Shown: one piece after another, positions 44,655 to 53,711 of the stretch
Numbering within the stretch: the stretch's first letter is position 1
How the letters are laid out: the number at the start of each line of letters is the position of its first letter
Assembly (NCBI RefSeq): GCF_004360155.1
Contig: NZ_SAIS01000017.1
Coordinates: 1 to 64,000, forward strand
Source: Paraglaciecola marina
GTDB lineage: Bacteria; Pseudomonadota; Gammaproteobacteria; Enterobacterales; Alteromonadaceae
DNA: 64,000 nucleotides
Direction: 5' to 3'
Translations under genes and position numbers: made by a program
Notes under the pieces: generated by a model
Told to the model about the DNA's origin: nothing
Seen by the model: only the letters and a program-made list of their open reading frames with translations
The model's database searches: none

Positions 44655-46763
44655 TTATTCCACTGTAATCATGGTTTTGATCGGGTAGGGGCTAACTCGA
44701 TTAGAAGCGTTATCACGTATCCATATAGATATCTGATAGTTATCTGGACTAACCACATTCCCCCCATCTGCTGTTCCATCCCACGTTAAAGTGACGGTTT
44801 GTTCTCTTTCGTACAATGTTCTATCTAGATCTTTTACCAAGCCGACCCCGTCACTTTGTAAAATATATACGGTAACTAATGAACTTGCTGATACGTCTAG
44901 GCTTATTGTTAAAACACCGTCATCGTCTGGTGAAAAGGGGTCAGGTGTAATTGAAAAATTACTGTATTCGGGAGGAATTGTATCCACAAGAATCTCTGTT
45001 TCGGTCTCTATAATTTGAGAAAATGAATCACTACCCACTAAAGCAATAATGTAAGTGTCATCTTCAACAGTCGCGCCATTATTGTTGGTTCCATCCCATA
45101 TAACCTCTCCTAATGTCCCTGTACCAGAAGTATCAAATATTAGCTCACCTAATTGGTTGGCTACTGTGAAGTTCCAAGTTACTGATTTATTGAACTCAAA
45201 ATCAAAATAGGCTTCTTCCTGACGTCCATCATTATTAGGGGATATTGTATTGGCAGCATTAAACGAAATTAATTCGGGAGCAGCATCTGCAGCAGTTGAA
45301 TTAACTGAAAAAAATGCTTTCTCAACAACTGCATTAACACCTGTTTGAGTACGCCCACTCAAGGTTATTTGGTACGTTCCATCATCAACCAAGCCGCCTC
45401 TTGTACTACGTCCATCCCATTCAGCATATATACTCTTACCCAAGCCTTTTCTAATAAAAACAGGCCTAGTTTCTCCCTCTTCAAAAATTTCAGCAATCCA
45501 AAGCATGTTTTCACTAGAAGTACTACTAAATGAAATCTGATCGTCTTCTAAGTCACCATTTGGACTTAAAACCTCAGCACTTAGTGAGATATCTGTGAAA
45601 GTAGGAATGCCATCTTTGCCCGTGGCAACAACCGCTTCGAAAACACTATCGTACCTATTATCATCAGAAGCGACATGGACATAACCATTTAAGTCAGCTG
45701 CCACTTGTGCCTTTAATGATCCTAATTCACTAGGTGTAATGTTTAGGGGCGGGGAGAAAGTTTGGCCAGCATCGTTTGAGTAACTATACATGGTTTCGTA
45801 ATTACCCGGTGTGGTGTCATTCCACACTATATGAACAGTGTCTAATGCATCAACAAATACATTTGGGAAAACTGAAACCCCTTCATTATTTGAAATATTC
45901 TTAGGCTCACTAAAGCTTAAGCCTTGATCAGTAGATACCGTGAAATATAAATCTGTTTCTTCACCTTCAGTGGGGGTGTCACTCCAAACCACATAAACAT
46001 TGCCGCTGTCACTTACATCTATTGAAGGAGCGCTAATTTTAATGCCATTGGAAATTTGAACTTGCTCCAAAAACGAATTAGCCCCGTCCCTAGAGTGAGT
46101 GTAAAGCACATGCCTTTCACCATCATCATTTGGAGCGGCTAGATAAACTACGTGTATATAGTCATCGCTATCAACAGCTACACCGGGGGAGCCTCCGTTG
46201 CCAAGGTTTTTTACGCTGTTTACATTGGCACCATTATTTACAGCTGCGAAGCTAATTGAAGCATCTTCAATCCAAGTTAGATACAGCCTTTCTCTGGAAT
46301 CCGTTGCTAATTTTACCGAACTAGAGTTTACGTCAGAGTTAGTGACGTTAAGTGCTTCAGAGAAACTTGTGCCATCATCTGTACTAAAACTGATAAAAAT
46401 ATCTGATTTGCCTGAAGTATTATCTGCCCAACTGAGATAAATATTGTCAGAATCCGAAATAGCCATATCGGCAAAACTAGAATTTCCCTCATTTTCGCTT
46501 ATATTCAATTTACCATCATAGGTCTCACCATGATCACTAGACTTTACAAAATAAATATCTTGATTACCTAGGTCATTATCGTGCCAAGCTACAAATACAT
46601 TTCCTGAGCTATTTACATCTATTGTAGGGGCGAATGAATGCCCAGAAGTATAGGAAAGATTTACAGGCTCGTAGAATGCTATTTCTGCGGTTGTAGAAAC
46701 CGAAAACATTGTTAGTGAAGAGGCAAAGGCCATTAGGCTATTACTAAACTTGCGGTTAAGCAT
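44655..46763 (-). CDS. secreted beta-propeller protein with FlgD-like C-terminal repeats
   Basis: Secreted protein of 702 residues with an N-terminal signal (about 1-27). Residues ~30-380 hold at least six repeats of a sialidase/BNR-like blade, with recurring (N/D)VYVVWSD and S(T/N)DxGxxF(S/E) cores. Residues ~390-700 hold three FlgD-like Ig units, each opening with a calcium-loop-like SPNGD, SPNNDG or SPDDDG and a WDG(T/R) turn. No catalytic residues are evident, so a surface-binding or matrix role is possible. The start ATG is at 46763 because AAGGAT is suitably placed; an ATG at 46772 abuts the Shine-Dalgarno. Confidence 0.75.
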   Translation of the reverse strand: MLNRKFSNSLMAFASSLTMFSVSTTAEIAFYEPVNLSYTSGHSFAPTIDVNSSGNVFVAWHDNDLGNQDIYFVKSSDHGETYDGKLNISENEGNSSFADMAISDSDNIYLSWADNTSGKSDIFISFSTDDGTSFSEALNVTNSDVNSSSVKLATDSRERLYLTWIEDASISFAAVNNGANVNSVKNLGNGGSPGVAVDSDDYIHVVYLAAPNDDGERHVLYTHSRDGANSFLEQVQISNGIKISAPSIDVSDSGNVYVVWSDTPTEGEETDLYFTVSTDQGLSFSEPKNISNNEGVSVFPNVFVDALDTVHIVWNDTTPGNYETMYSYSNDAGQTFSPPLNITPSELGSLKAQVAADLNGYVHVASDDNRYDSVFEAVVATGKDGIPTFTDISLSAEVLSPNGDLEDDQISFSSTSSENMLWIAEIFEEGETRPVFIRKGLGKSIYAEWDGRSTRGGLVDDGTYQITLSGRTQTGVNAVVEKAFFSVNSTAADAAPELISFNAANTISPNNDGRQEEAYFDFEFNKSVTWNFTVANQLGELIFDTSGTGTLGEVIWDGTNNNGATVEDDTYIIALVGSDSFSQIIETETEILVDTIPPEYSNFSITPDPFSPDDDGVLTISLDVSASSLVTVYILQSDGVGLVKDLDRTLYEREQTVTLTWDGTADGGNVVSPDNYQISIWIRDNASNRVSPYPIKTMITVE

Positions 46764-47221
46764 AGAGATCATCCTTAATAATTAATACATAAGTGCAAAT
46801 GACTTAATTTGTAAAACGCAATATCAGTGCCAAAGTTTTTTTGTAAATTAATCTTGTTGTATAGATAGGAGTCCGACAAAAATAAAATTTAACTTATTGT
46901 TATTTAATGTATTTCTAATTTTTCAAACTTTTAACTCATTAACAAAGCTTAGAAACTGAGAGGTTATAAAATCACCTATTGAGTGATTTGTGCTAATTTA
47001 GTGCTTAATTGAAAAGCGACAGCCTGCATTTGTTGGGCAAATTTAAGTAAAGTAGCGGGTACTTATCTTCGCGCTCAATTATACTAGCCTATTTAGGACC
47101 TACTATTATTGCAAACAAGGCCTTGAGTGAAAACACAAACAATGCAAAGTTAAATATTCCTTCATGATGAAATACAAATAATTGTGCCTTCCCTGGCAAA
47201 CATCCAAATGCTATAGCACAC
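46764..47221. other. 458-base intergenic region with no recognised gene
   Basis: This AT-rich gap lies between two leftward genes. I see no credible reading frame, RNA gene or long repeat. A 7-pair hairpin AAATCAC-CTATTGA-GTGATTT occurs at 46969-46989 without a T tract. The part next to 46764 must hold the promoter of the propeller protein, and the 47100-47221 part the 3' end of the peptidase transcript. Confidence 0.6.
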
Positions 47222-49075
47222 TTAGATATTCTGGCTCCACCCACAAGATCTATCCTGATTTTGTTCATCTAACCAAGTTTTAAGCGGAGCGAAGTAATCA
47301 AGTATAGCACTGGCATCCATTTCCCCTTTACCAGTCAAACTAGCCAAGGCTTCTTGCCAAGTTTTACTTTTTCCCATTTCTAACATAGCATTTAACGCTT
47401 TGCCAGCTTCTGCACTGCCATAAATTGAACAACGATGAATAGGGTCTGTATTACCTGCTATCTCGCATAATGTTTTATGGAATTGAAATTGCAAAATGTG
47501 CGCTAAAAAATATCGAGTATAAGGAGTATTTCCTGGTACATGGTATTTAGCACCTGGATCAAATGCATCAACAGGGCGCTCAACCGGAGCCATGACTCCT
47601 TGATATTTTTCTCGTAATTCCCACCAAGCTTTGTTGTAGTCTGCTGGCTTTACTTCACCAGAGAATACTTTCCAGCGCCATTGGTCCACCATCAAACCAA
47701 AGGGAACAAAAGCAATTTTGTCTAAGGCAAGTTTAAGTAACATACCTATGTCGTTAGATGCATCAGGGACCGTATCCACTAAACCGATTTCTTTTAGATA
47801 CTTGGGTGTAATAGATAAAGCAATGGTGTCGCCAATTGCCTCATGAAATCCATCGTTAGCAGAGCCTCTGTACAATAAAGGTTGTGTATTGTAAGCACGC
47901 TGATAATAGTTATGACCGAGTTCGTGGTGAATCACAGCAAACTCTTCACCTGTTTTTTGAATACACATTTTAATGCGTAAATCATCAATGTCGTTTAAAT
48001 TCCAAGCTGATGCATGGCATACCACATCTCTATCAGCTGGCTTAGTAAACTGTGAGCGTTCCCAGAAAGTATCAGGTAAAGGCTCAAACCCTAATGATGA
48101 AAAGAATGATTCAGCTTGCTTCACCATTTTTATTTCATCGTAATTGTGTTCAGCAAGAGCCGCTGTCACATCGATCACTTCTAGTTTTTGTTCGGGTTTG
48201 ACAATGTCATAAATGTTACCCCAAGATTGAGCCCACATATTACCTAGTAAATGAGCCGGTATGGGCTGGTCTTGGGGTACTTTATCTTCTCCGTACTCTT
48301 CACCTAATTCCGCTCTTACGTGACAATGTAGGGCATCGTAAAAAGGTTTAACTTGTCCCCATAAACGGTCAAGTTCTACCGAGAAGTCTTGGGCTGGCAT
48401 ATCATAACTACCACGCCAAAGATCACTGATATCTTCAAAACCTAGCTCTCTTGCTCCTTCATTAGCAAGTACGACTTCTTCTTCGTACAAAGGCTTCATT
48501 GGTGGCGACACATTGCGCCATCCTTGCCAAAGTTCTAAAAGTTTTGCTTCGTCACGACTGCTTGCCATAATTGCTGACATTTCAGTCAAACCCATGCAAC
48601 TTTCTTTGTCAGCACAATATTTACCACTTCCATACATGCCCTCTAAATCAGAGGTGATTTGTGATAATTTTTGCGATTTTTTAGGATCAGCTGGTGCGGG
48701 TAAAACTAAGCTATTGCGCATTAAATTCAGTTTACGTCGGGTATCGGCATCAACTTCAACGTTATTAAAATCAGCTGCTTGTTTTGCCAATTTTGTAGAT
48801 AGGCTACCTATCTTTTCATTCATATAGGCTGATAATGCAGCGGTATCTTGATTAATATAAGTTTGATAAGCCCAGGCAGCTTGAGCGGCTGGCCCCATTA
48901 ACTGCTCAACCTCTTGTTGTGCTTGCTCTACAAATTCTTTTGCATCTTGTGCTGTTACGTGAGCGCTTAGCTCTTTGGTTTTCGAGGTTTGGCTTGGGAC
49001 GGAATCATCCCCACAGCCTGAAAATGCGAGTGTTAAAGAAAGCATTATGGCGCTGAACGGGTATCGTATCTGCAT
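47222..49075 (-). CDS. M2-family (ACE-like) dipeptidyl carboxypeptidase lipoprotein
   Basis: Zinc metallopeptidase of 617 residues, related to angiotensin-converting enzyme. A signal peptide leads to the lipobox AFSGC with Cys21. The zinc motif HHELGHNYYQRAY (HExxH) is followed by NDGFHEAIGDTI with the third ligand Glu, and later by FVPFGLMVDQWRWKVFSG and YFLAHILQFQFHKTLC, all typical of the M2 family. It likely trims dipeptides from peptide C-termini in the periplasm or at the outer membrane. It stands alone, with no clear partner genes. Confidence 0.92.
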   Translation of the reverse strand: MQIRYPFSAIMLSLTLAFSGCGDDSVPSQTSKTKELSAHVTAQDAKEFVEQAQQEVEQLMGPAAQAAWAYQTYINQDTAALSAYMNEKIGSLSTKLAKQAADFNNVEVDADTRRKLNLMRNSLVLPAPADPKKSQKLSQITSDLEGMYGSGKYCADKESCMGLTEMSAIMASSRDEAKLLELWQGWRNVSPPMKPLYEEEVVLANEGARELGFEDISDLWRGSYDMPAQDFSVELDRLWGQVKPFYDALHCHVRAELGEEYGEDKVPQDQPIPAHLLGNMWAQSWGNIYDIVKPEQKLEVIDVTAALAEHNYDEIKMVKQAESFFSSLGFEPLPDTFWERSQFTKPADRDVVCHASAWNLNDIDDLRIKMCIQKTGEEFAVIHHELGHNYYQRAYNTQPLLYRGSANDGFHEAIGDTIALSITPKYLKEIGLVDTVPDASNDIGMLLKLALDKIAFVPFGLMVDQWRWKVFSGEVKPADYNKAWWELREKYQGVMAPVERPVDAFDPGAKYHVPGNTPYTRYFLAHILQFQFHKTLCEIAGNTDPIHRCSIYGSAEAGKALNAMLEMGKSKTWQEALASLTGKGEMDASAILDYFAPLKTWLDEQNQDRSCGWSQNI

Positions 49076-49356
49076 CGGTTTACCTTTATTTTGCGTTATT
49101 TAAATTGTTATTCGAAGTTACCTCATTAATTTACCTTAAAAGTGCTCAAATACCATAGGCCCAACTTAATTAAGCTATCAAACCTAGTTCTGTAAGCGTT
49201 ACTAGGATATTCATCATTCTTTATCTGATATTTATAGTAATCCTGTTTGTAGTTACTTGAATTGTTAGATGATTTTGCAAAACTTTACCCATACCAGAGA
49301 ACTAAAATTAACATTTATATAACATAATCAAAGTAATTATTTCTTGATGGGGTGGT

Positions 49357-50541
49357 ATGAAAAATAGAAATCATGTATCAAAAATTGGTTCATCTCATAT
49401 ATTCAAAATAATTGAAAATGCCTTAACTGACATCCCCATGTTTAGCTTGTTACAAGAGAATGGTTGTTTACATGCTGAAGTTAGCGATTGTGAAATAAAC
49501 AAAAATACAGCAGCAAAAATCCTGCAAACGATGCATTACATTAGGATTTTAGATGAGCGTATGGTAGCCGCGCAAAGACAAGGTAGAATTAGCTTTTATT
49601 TGGCTTGTACCGGAGAAGAAGCCGCTATTATTGGTAGTGCCGCGGCACTTCTGCCCCAAGATATGATTATGTCTCAATACAGAGAACAAGGTGCTTTAGC
49701 CTATCGAGGTTTTTCAACTCAGGAGTTTATGGATCAGCTATTTAGTAACCAAAGGGAGCTGAATAAAGGACGTCAGATGCCAATTCATTACGGTTCAAAA
49801 GCGTTAAATTTTATGACTATTTCATCGCCATTAGGTACGCAGATACCACAAGCTAGTGGTTATGCCTATGGTCAAAAAATGGCCGGTGAACCAGCAGTTA
49901 CAATCTGTTATTTCGGTGAAGGTGCCGCGTCAGAAGGTGATTTTCACGGTGGTTTAAATATGGCTGCAGTTCTAAATTGCCCAGTAATATTTTTTTGTCG
50001 TAACAATGGTTATGCTATCTCAACCCCTTCAGAAGAACAATTTGCAGGTGACGGAATCGCTTCTAGAGGCATTGGTTATGGGGTAAAAACCATTCGAGTT
50101 GATGGTAATGATGCCTTGGCTGTTTATGTAGCTACGCTAAAAGCTCGAGAAATTGCATTACAAAAACAATCCCCAGTCCTTATCGAAGCTATGACCTATA
50201 GGTTAGCTGCACACTCTACTTCTGACGACCCTTCAAGCTACCGTCCTAAAGAAGAAGAATCCCTTTGGAAACATAGAGATCCCATAGTGAGATTTAGCAA
50301 CTGGATGAAACAAAAAGGCTGGCTAGACGAGACCGCAATTGCGAATTTTACAGAGCACACTAAAGAACAAGTTTTAGCGGCACTTAAAGAAGCAGAAAAC
50401 GTGGCTATTTCAGGGATTGATGAAATAATTGAAGACGTATATGACACCCCTCCATGGCATTTAAAACAACAATTGTCGGATTTAAAAACACACATTGCTA
50501 AATACCCAAAACATTATCCTAGAACTTCAGGGAGGTTATGA
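49357..50541 (+). CDS. branched-chain 2-oxoacid dehydrogenase E1 alpha subunit
   Basis: Thiamine-diphosphate E1 subunit of 394 residues. The thiamine site shows [21 protein letters not shown] and NNGYAIS, and the phosphorylation-loop region [17 protein letters not shown] is typical of branched-chain E1alpha. The N-terminus of about 60 residues is family-like ([31 protein letters not shown]). GGGGTGG precedes the ATG. It leads E1alpha-E1beta-E2; no E3 (lpd) gene follows, so a shared dihydrolipoamide dehydrogenase is presumably used. Products would include propionyl-CoA precursors, fitting the nearby prp genes. Confidence 0.9.
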   Translation: MKNRNHVSKIGSSHIFKIIENALTDIPMFSLLQENGCLHAEVSDCEINKNTAAKILQTMHYIRILDERMVAAQRQGRISFYLACTGEEAAIIGSAAALLPQDMIMSQYREQGALAYRGFSTQEFMDQLFSNQRELNKGRQMPIHYGSKALNFMTISSPLGTQIPQASGYAYGQKMAGEPAVTICYFGEGAASEGDFHGGLNMAAVLNCPVIFFCRNNGYAISTPSEEQFAGDGIASRGIGYGVKTIRVDGNDALAVYVATLKAREIALQKQSPVLIEAMTYRLAAHSTSDDPSSYRPKEEESLWKHRDPIVRFSNWMKQKGWLDETAIANFTEHTKEQVLAALKEAENVAISGIDEIIEDVYDTPPWHLKQQLSDLKTHIAKYPKHYPRTSGRL

Positions 50542-50543
50542 AA

Positions 50544-51521
50544 ATGGCGGCTATGAATATGCTTCAAGCTGTGAATCATGCCCTGGTTCTTGCTATGGAA
50601 GAAAATGAAAGAGTTATGGTGTTAGGTGAAGATGTTGGCCATTTTGGTGGCGTATTCAGAGCAACGAGTAATCTTCAGCAAACATTTGGAAAGGCCAGGT
50701 GTTTCAACACTCCTATAACTGAACAAGGAATTATAGGGTTTGCCACAGGTTTAGCAGCACAAGGCTCAACCCCAGTCGCGGAAATACAATTTGCCGATTA
50801 TATATTTCCAGCTTTTGATCAAATAATTAATGAAACAGCAAAGTTTCGATATCGCTCCGGTGGGCAATTTAGTTGTGGCTCCTTAACCATTCGAACTCCT
50901 TTTGGGGGAGGTATAGCAGGGGGCCACTATCACTCCCAATCCCCTGAGGCATTCTTTGCTCATATTCCAGGTATAAAAGTGGTAATACCTAGTAATCCAT
51001 ATCAAGCAAAAGGGTTATTACTTGCTTCTATACGGGATGACAACCCTGTTTTATTTATGGAGCCTAAACGTTTGTATCGAGCCTCAGTGGGAGAGGTCCC
51101 TGAAGGTGACTATGAACTTGAACTAGGTAAAGCGAAGATAATTAAAAAAGGGACTGATATCACACTAGTGGCATGGGGCGCACAAGTAGAAATCATAGAA
51201 AAGGCTGCTGTAATGGCCGAAGAGCAAGGCATATCCTGTGAAATTATTGATTTAGTCTGCATTTTGCCTTGGGATGCAGAGAAAGTGTGCAGATCTGTTT
51301 GTAACACTGGCCGTTTGTTAATAAATCATGAAGCACCGGAAACCGCAGGATTTGCTGCTGAAATTACAACAAAAGTACAACAAGAATGCTTTTTAAATTT
51401 AGAGTCTCCAATCTGCCGAGTCTGTGGTCTAGATACGCCTTTTCCTTTCGCTCACGAAAAAGAATATATGCCTGACCATTTAAAAACCTTTGAAGCAATT
51501 ATTCGCACGGTTAACTTTTAA
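50544..51521 (+). CDS. branched-chain 2-oxoacid dehydrogenase E1 beta subunit
   Basis: E1beta transketolase-like subunit of 325 residues: [55 protein letters not shown] and [20 protein letters not shown]. Two ATGs are in frame; GGAGG at 50531-50535 is 8 bases before 50544 but only 2 bases before 50538, so I choose 50544. Using 50538 would overlap the E1alpha stop by 4 bases and add two residues. It pairs with E1alpha in the E1 heterotetramer. Confidence 0.9.
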   Translation: MAAMNMLQAVNHALVLAMEENERVMVLGEDVGHFGGVFRATSNLQQTFGKARCFNTPITEQGIIGFATGLAAQGSTPVAEIQFADYIFPAFDQIINETAKFRYRSGGQFSCGSLTIRTPFGGGIAGGHYHSQSPEAFFAHIPGIKVVIPSNPYQAKGLLLASIRDDNPVLFMEPKRLYRASVGEVPEGDYELELGKAKIIKKGTDITLVAWGAQVEIIEKAAVMAEEQGISCEIIDLVCILPWDAEKVCRSVCNTGRLLINHEAPETAGFAAEITTKVQQECFLNLESPICRVCGLDTPFPFAHEKEYMPDHLKTFEAIIRTVNF

Positions 51522-51540
51522 ACCTATTATGGAGACTCAT

Positions 51541-52743
51541 ATGAAAGATTTTATTCTGCCAGATATTGGTGAAGGAATAGTTGAATGCGAGGTAGTTAAG
51601 TGGCTAATTGTTGAAGGACAAAATATTAAAGAAGATGACCCAGTTGTTGAAGTAATGACAGACAAGGCTTTAGTTGAAATACCAGCTAAATACACTGGCA
51701 TAGTAACTAAACTGTATTATGGAGAAGGTGAGATTGCTAAAGTTCATTCTCCATTGTTTTCTATAGATATTGTCAATTCTAATAACCATCAAGTTAATGA
51801 AACCGCTCAACCTAAAGAACAGACTCATACTGTTAATTCCCCATCAAAAGTAGAGTTACAAACTAAAAATGTTGAGAGTACTTCATCAAAGGCACTAGCT
51901 AGTCCAGCGGTTAGGCGTTTGGCTAGAGAGATGGCCATAGACCTAACAAAAGTAATAGGAACAGGTGAAAAAGGTAGGGTACTAAGCGACGACTTGAGTC
52001 AATTTGTAGTTAGCGATAATGATGACACAAATAACAAAGCCGGTCATACAGTTGAACTTATAAAGGGGGTTAAGGCCTCTATGGCTAAAAAGATGACTCA
52101 TGCAGCTTTTACAGTGCCACACTTTAGTGTCAGTGAGGAAATTCAACTAGATAAGCTAATTGAGGTAAAGGCTCAACTACTTGATACCTACATGCAAAAA
52201 CAATTAAAGCTTACTTTTATGCCATTTTTCATAAAAGCAATTTCCTTAGCGTTACACCAATTTCCAATCATAAATGCTCAAGTAAACAATGATTGTTCAG
52301 AAATTACCTACATGGATACTCATAATATTGGGTTCGCAATTGATTCAAAAATAGGATTATTGGTTCCAAATATAAAAGGGGTTGAACGCCTTTCTATAAT
52401 GGATATTACATCTCAGTATAATGAGTTAGTTGACCGAGCTAGATTGGGAAGAGTAAAAAGTGAAGAGTTAAAAGGAGGCACAATCTCGCTTTCCAATATT
52501 GGAGTATTAGGTGGCACAGTTGCTACCCCTATCATAAACACCCCTGAATCAGCTATCCTAGCCCTTGGCAAAATTCAACGCTTACCTAGGTTTAACGAAC
52601 AAGATCAAGTTATAGCAGTTAACATAATGCAAGTTAGTTGGTCTGCAGATCATAGAATTATAGACGGTTCAACCTTGGTGAAATTTAATAACTTATTGAA
52701 ATCCTATATCGAAAATCCAATTAGCTTATTACACCCACTATAA
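51541..52743 (+). CDS. branched-chain 2-oxoacid dehydrogenase E2 (lipoamide acyltransferase)
   Basis: E2 core of 400 residues. A single lipoyl domain (about 1-80) carries the lipoyl Lys in VMTDKALVEIPA. A linker leads to the E3-binding domain (about 118-155, ASPAVRRLAREMAIDLTKV). The acyltransferase domain (about 180-400) ends with SWSADHRIIDGSTLVKF, the HxxxDG catalytic motif. The ATG at 51541 has GGAG 8 bases upstream; a frame from 51490 runs inside E1beta and is rejected. With E1alpha/E1beta it oxidises valine-, leucine- and isoleucine-derived oxoacids. Confidence 0.92.
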   Translation: MKDFILPDIGEGIVECEVVKWLIVEGQNIKEDDPVVEVMTDKALVEIPAKYTGIVTKLYYGEGEIAKVHSPLFSIDIVNSNNHQVNETAQPKEQTHTVNSPSKVELQTKNVESTSSKALASPAVRRLAREMAIDLTKVIGTGEKGRVLSDDLSQFVVSDNDDTNNKAGHTVELIKGVKASMAKKMTHAAFTVPHFSVSEEIQLDKLIEVKAQLLDTYMQKQLKLTFMPFFIKAISLALHQFPIINAQVNNDCSEITYMDTHNIGFAIDSKIGLLVPNIKGVERLSIMDITSQYNELVDRARLGRVKSEELKGGTISLSNIGVLGGTVATPIINTPESAILALGKIQRLPRFNEQDQVIAVNIMQVSWSADHRIIDGSTLVKFNNLLKSYIENPISLLHPL

Positions 52744-52832
52744 TCTAATCGTTATGGCGTAATACAAAGCTGCTAACGACGCCAGTGAATTTGTTTTATC
52801 ATAGATGTTATTAAAAAGAATGGAGTTACATA

Positions 52833-53708
52833 TTGTTTAGTTATCGTCATAGCTTTCACGCGGGAAATCACGGTGATGTTTTAAAGCATATTTGCCAAAT
52901 ATCCCTATTGAATAAACTCAAACTTAAAGATAAAGGTTTTGTGTATTTTGATACCCATAGTGGAGCTGGAGTTTATAATCTAAATTCTGAACAAGCTTTA
53001 AAAACCCAAGAGTTTAAGCAAGGTATTGACTGTTTAGCGGGCCAAAAATTTGAAGAGCCTATTATTAACCAATACCTTGAACTTGTCTCTGCTTACAAGG
53101 CGTTCAAACAGTATCCTGGGTCACCAGAAATTGCTAAATCAATTATGAGACCACAAGATAAATTAACCTTGATGGAATGGAATACTCAAGAAATTAAAAA
53201 CTTGAAACATAACTTAAATGGAAAAAATATCTCAGTACATCACAGAGATGGATTTGAGGGGTTAATTGCAATGACTCCTCCAGAAATAAAGAGAGGGCTA
53301 GTATTAGTAGATCCTCCTTATGAGCTCGCATCTGAATATGAACAAGTCTTAGATACAATATCTAAAGTATACAAACGTTGGTCAACTGGAATATTTGCAA
53401 TTTGGTATCCACTTATCAGCGAACGTAGTGGCAATGAAAGTAACTTTAACAATACAAATAGTAAACTTGGAAAAAGCCAAATGCTTTTGGACTCTTTACG
53501 TCAGCAGCCCTTTAAAAATCTACTTAATATAGAATTATGCGTAACTTCTCCTAGTGAATGTGCAGGCATGTATGGTTCTGGGATCGCAATAATTAATGCG
53601 CCATGGCAACTAGATGAGAATATTAGAAATTGCCTACAAGAAATCACTCCATTATTAGCCCAAGACAGTAGTGCAAGTTTTAATCTTGAATGGTTAATTC
53701 AAGATTAA
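52833..53708 (+). CDS. rlmJ: 23S rRNA A2030 N6-methyltransferase RlmJ
   Basis: SAM-dependent methyltransferase of 291 residues modifying A2030 of 23S rRNA. Its start FSYRHSFHAGNHGDVLKH is nearly identical in pattern to E. coli RlmJ, and the SAM site YFDTHSGAGVYNL and catalytic LVDPPYELASEYE are present. It starts at TTG (52833), supported by GGAG at 52822-52825 and by alignment of the conserved N-terminus; no ATG is available there. The next gene begins 3 bases after its stop. Confidence 0.94.
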   Translation: MFSYRHSFHAGNHGDVLKHICQISLLNKLKLKDKGFVYFDTHSGAGVYNLNSEQALKTQEFKQGIDCLAGQKFEEPIINQYLELVSAYKAFKQYPGSPEIAKSIMRPQDKLTLMEWNTQEIKNLKHNLNGKNISVHHRDGFEGLIAMTPPEIKRGLVLVDPPYELASEYEQVLDTISKVYKRWSTGIFAIWYPLISERSGNESNFNNTNSKLGKSQMLLDSLRQQPFKNLLNIELCVTSPSECAGMYGSGIAIINAPWQLDENIRNCLQEITPLLAQDSSASFNLEWLIQD

Positions 53709-53711
53709 GTT

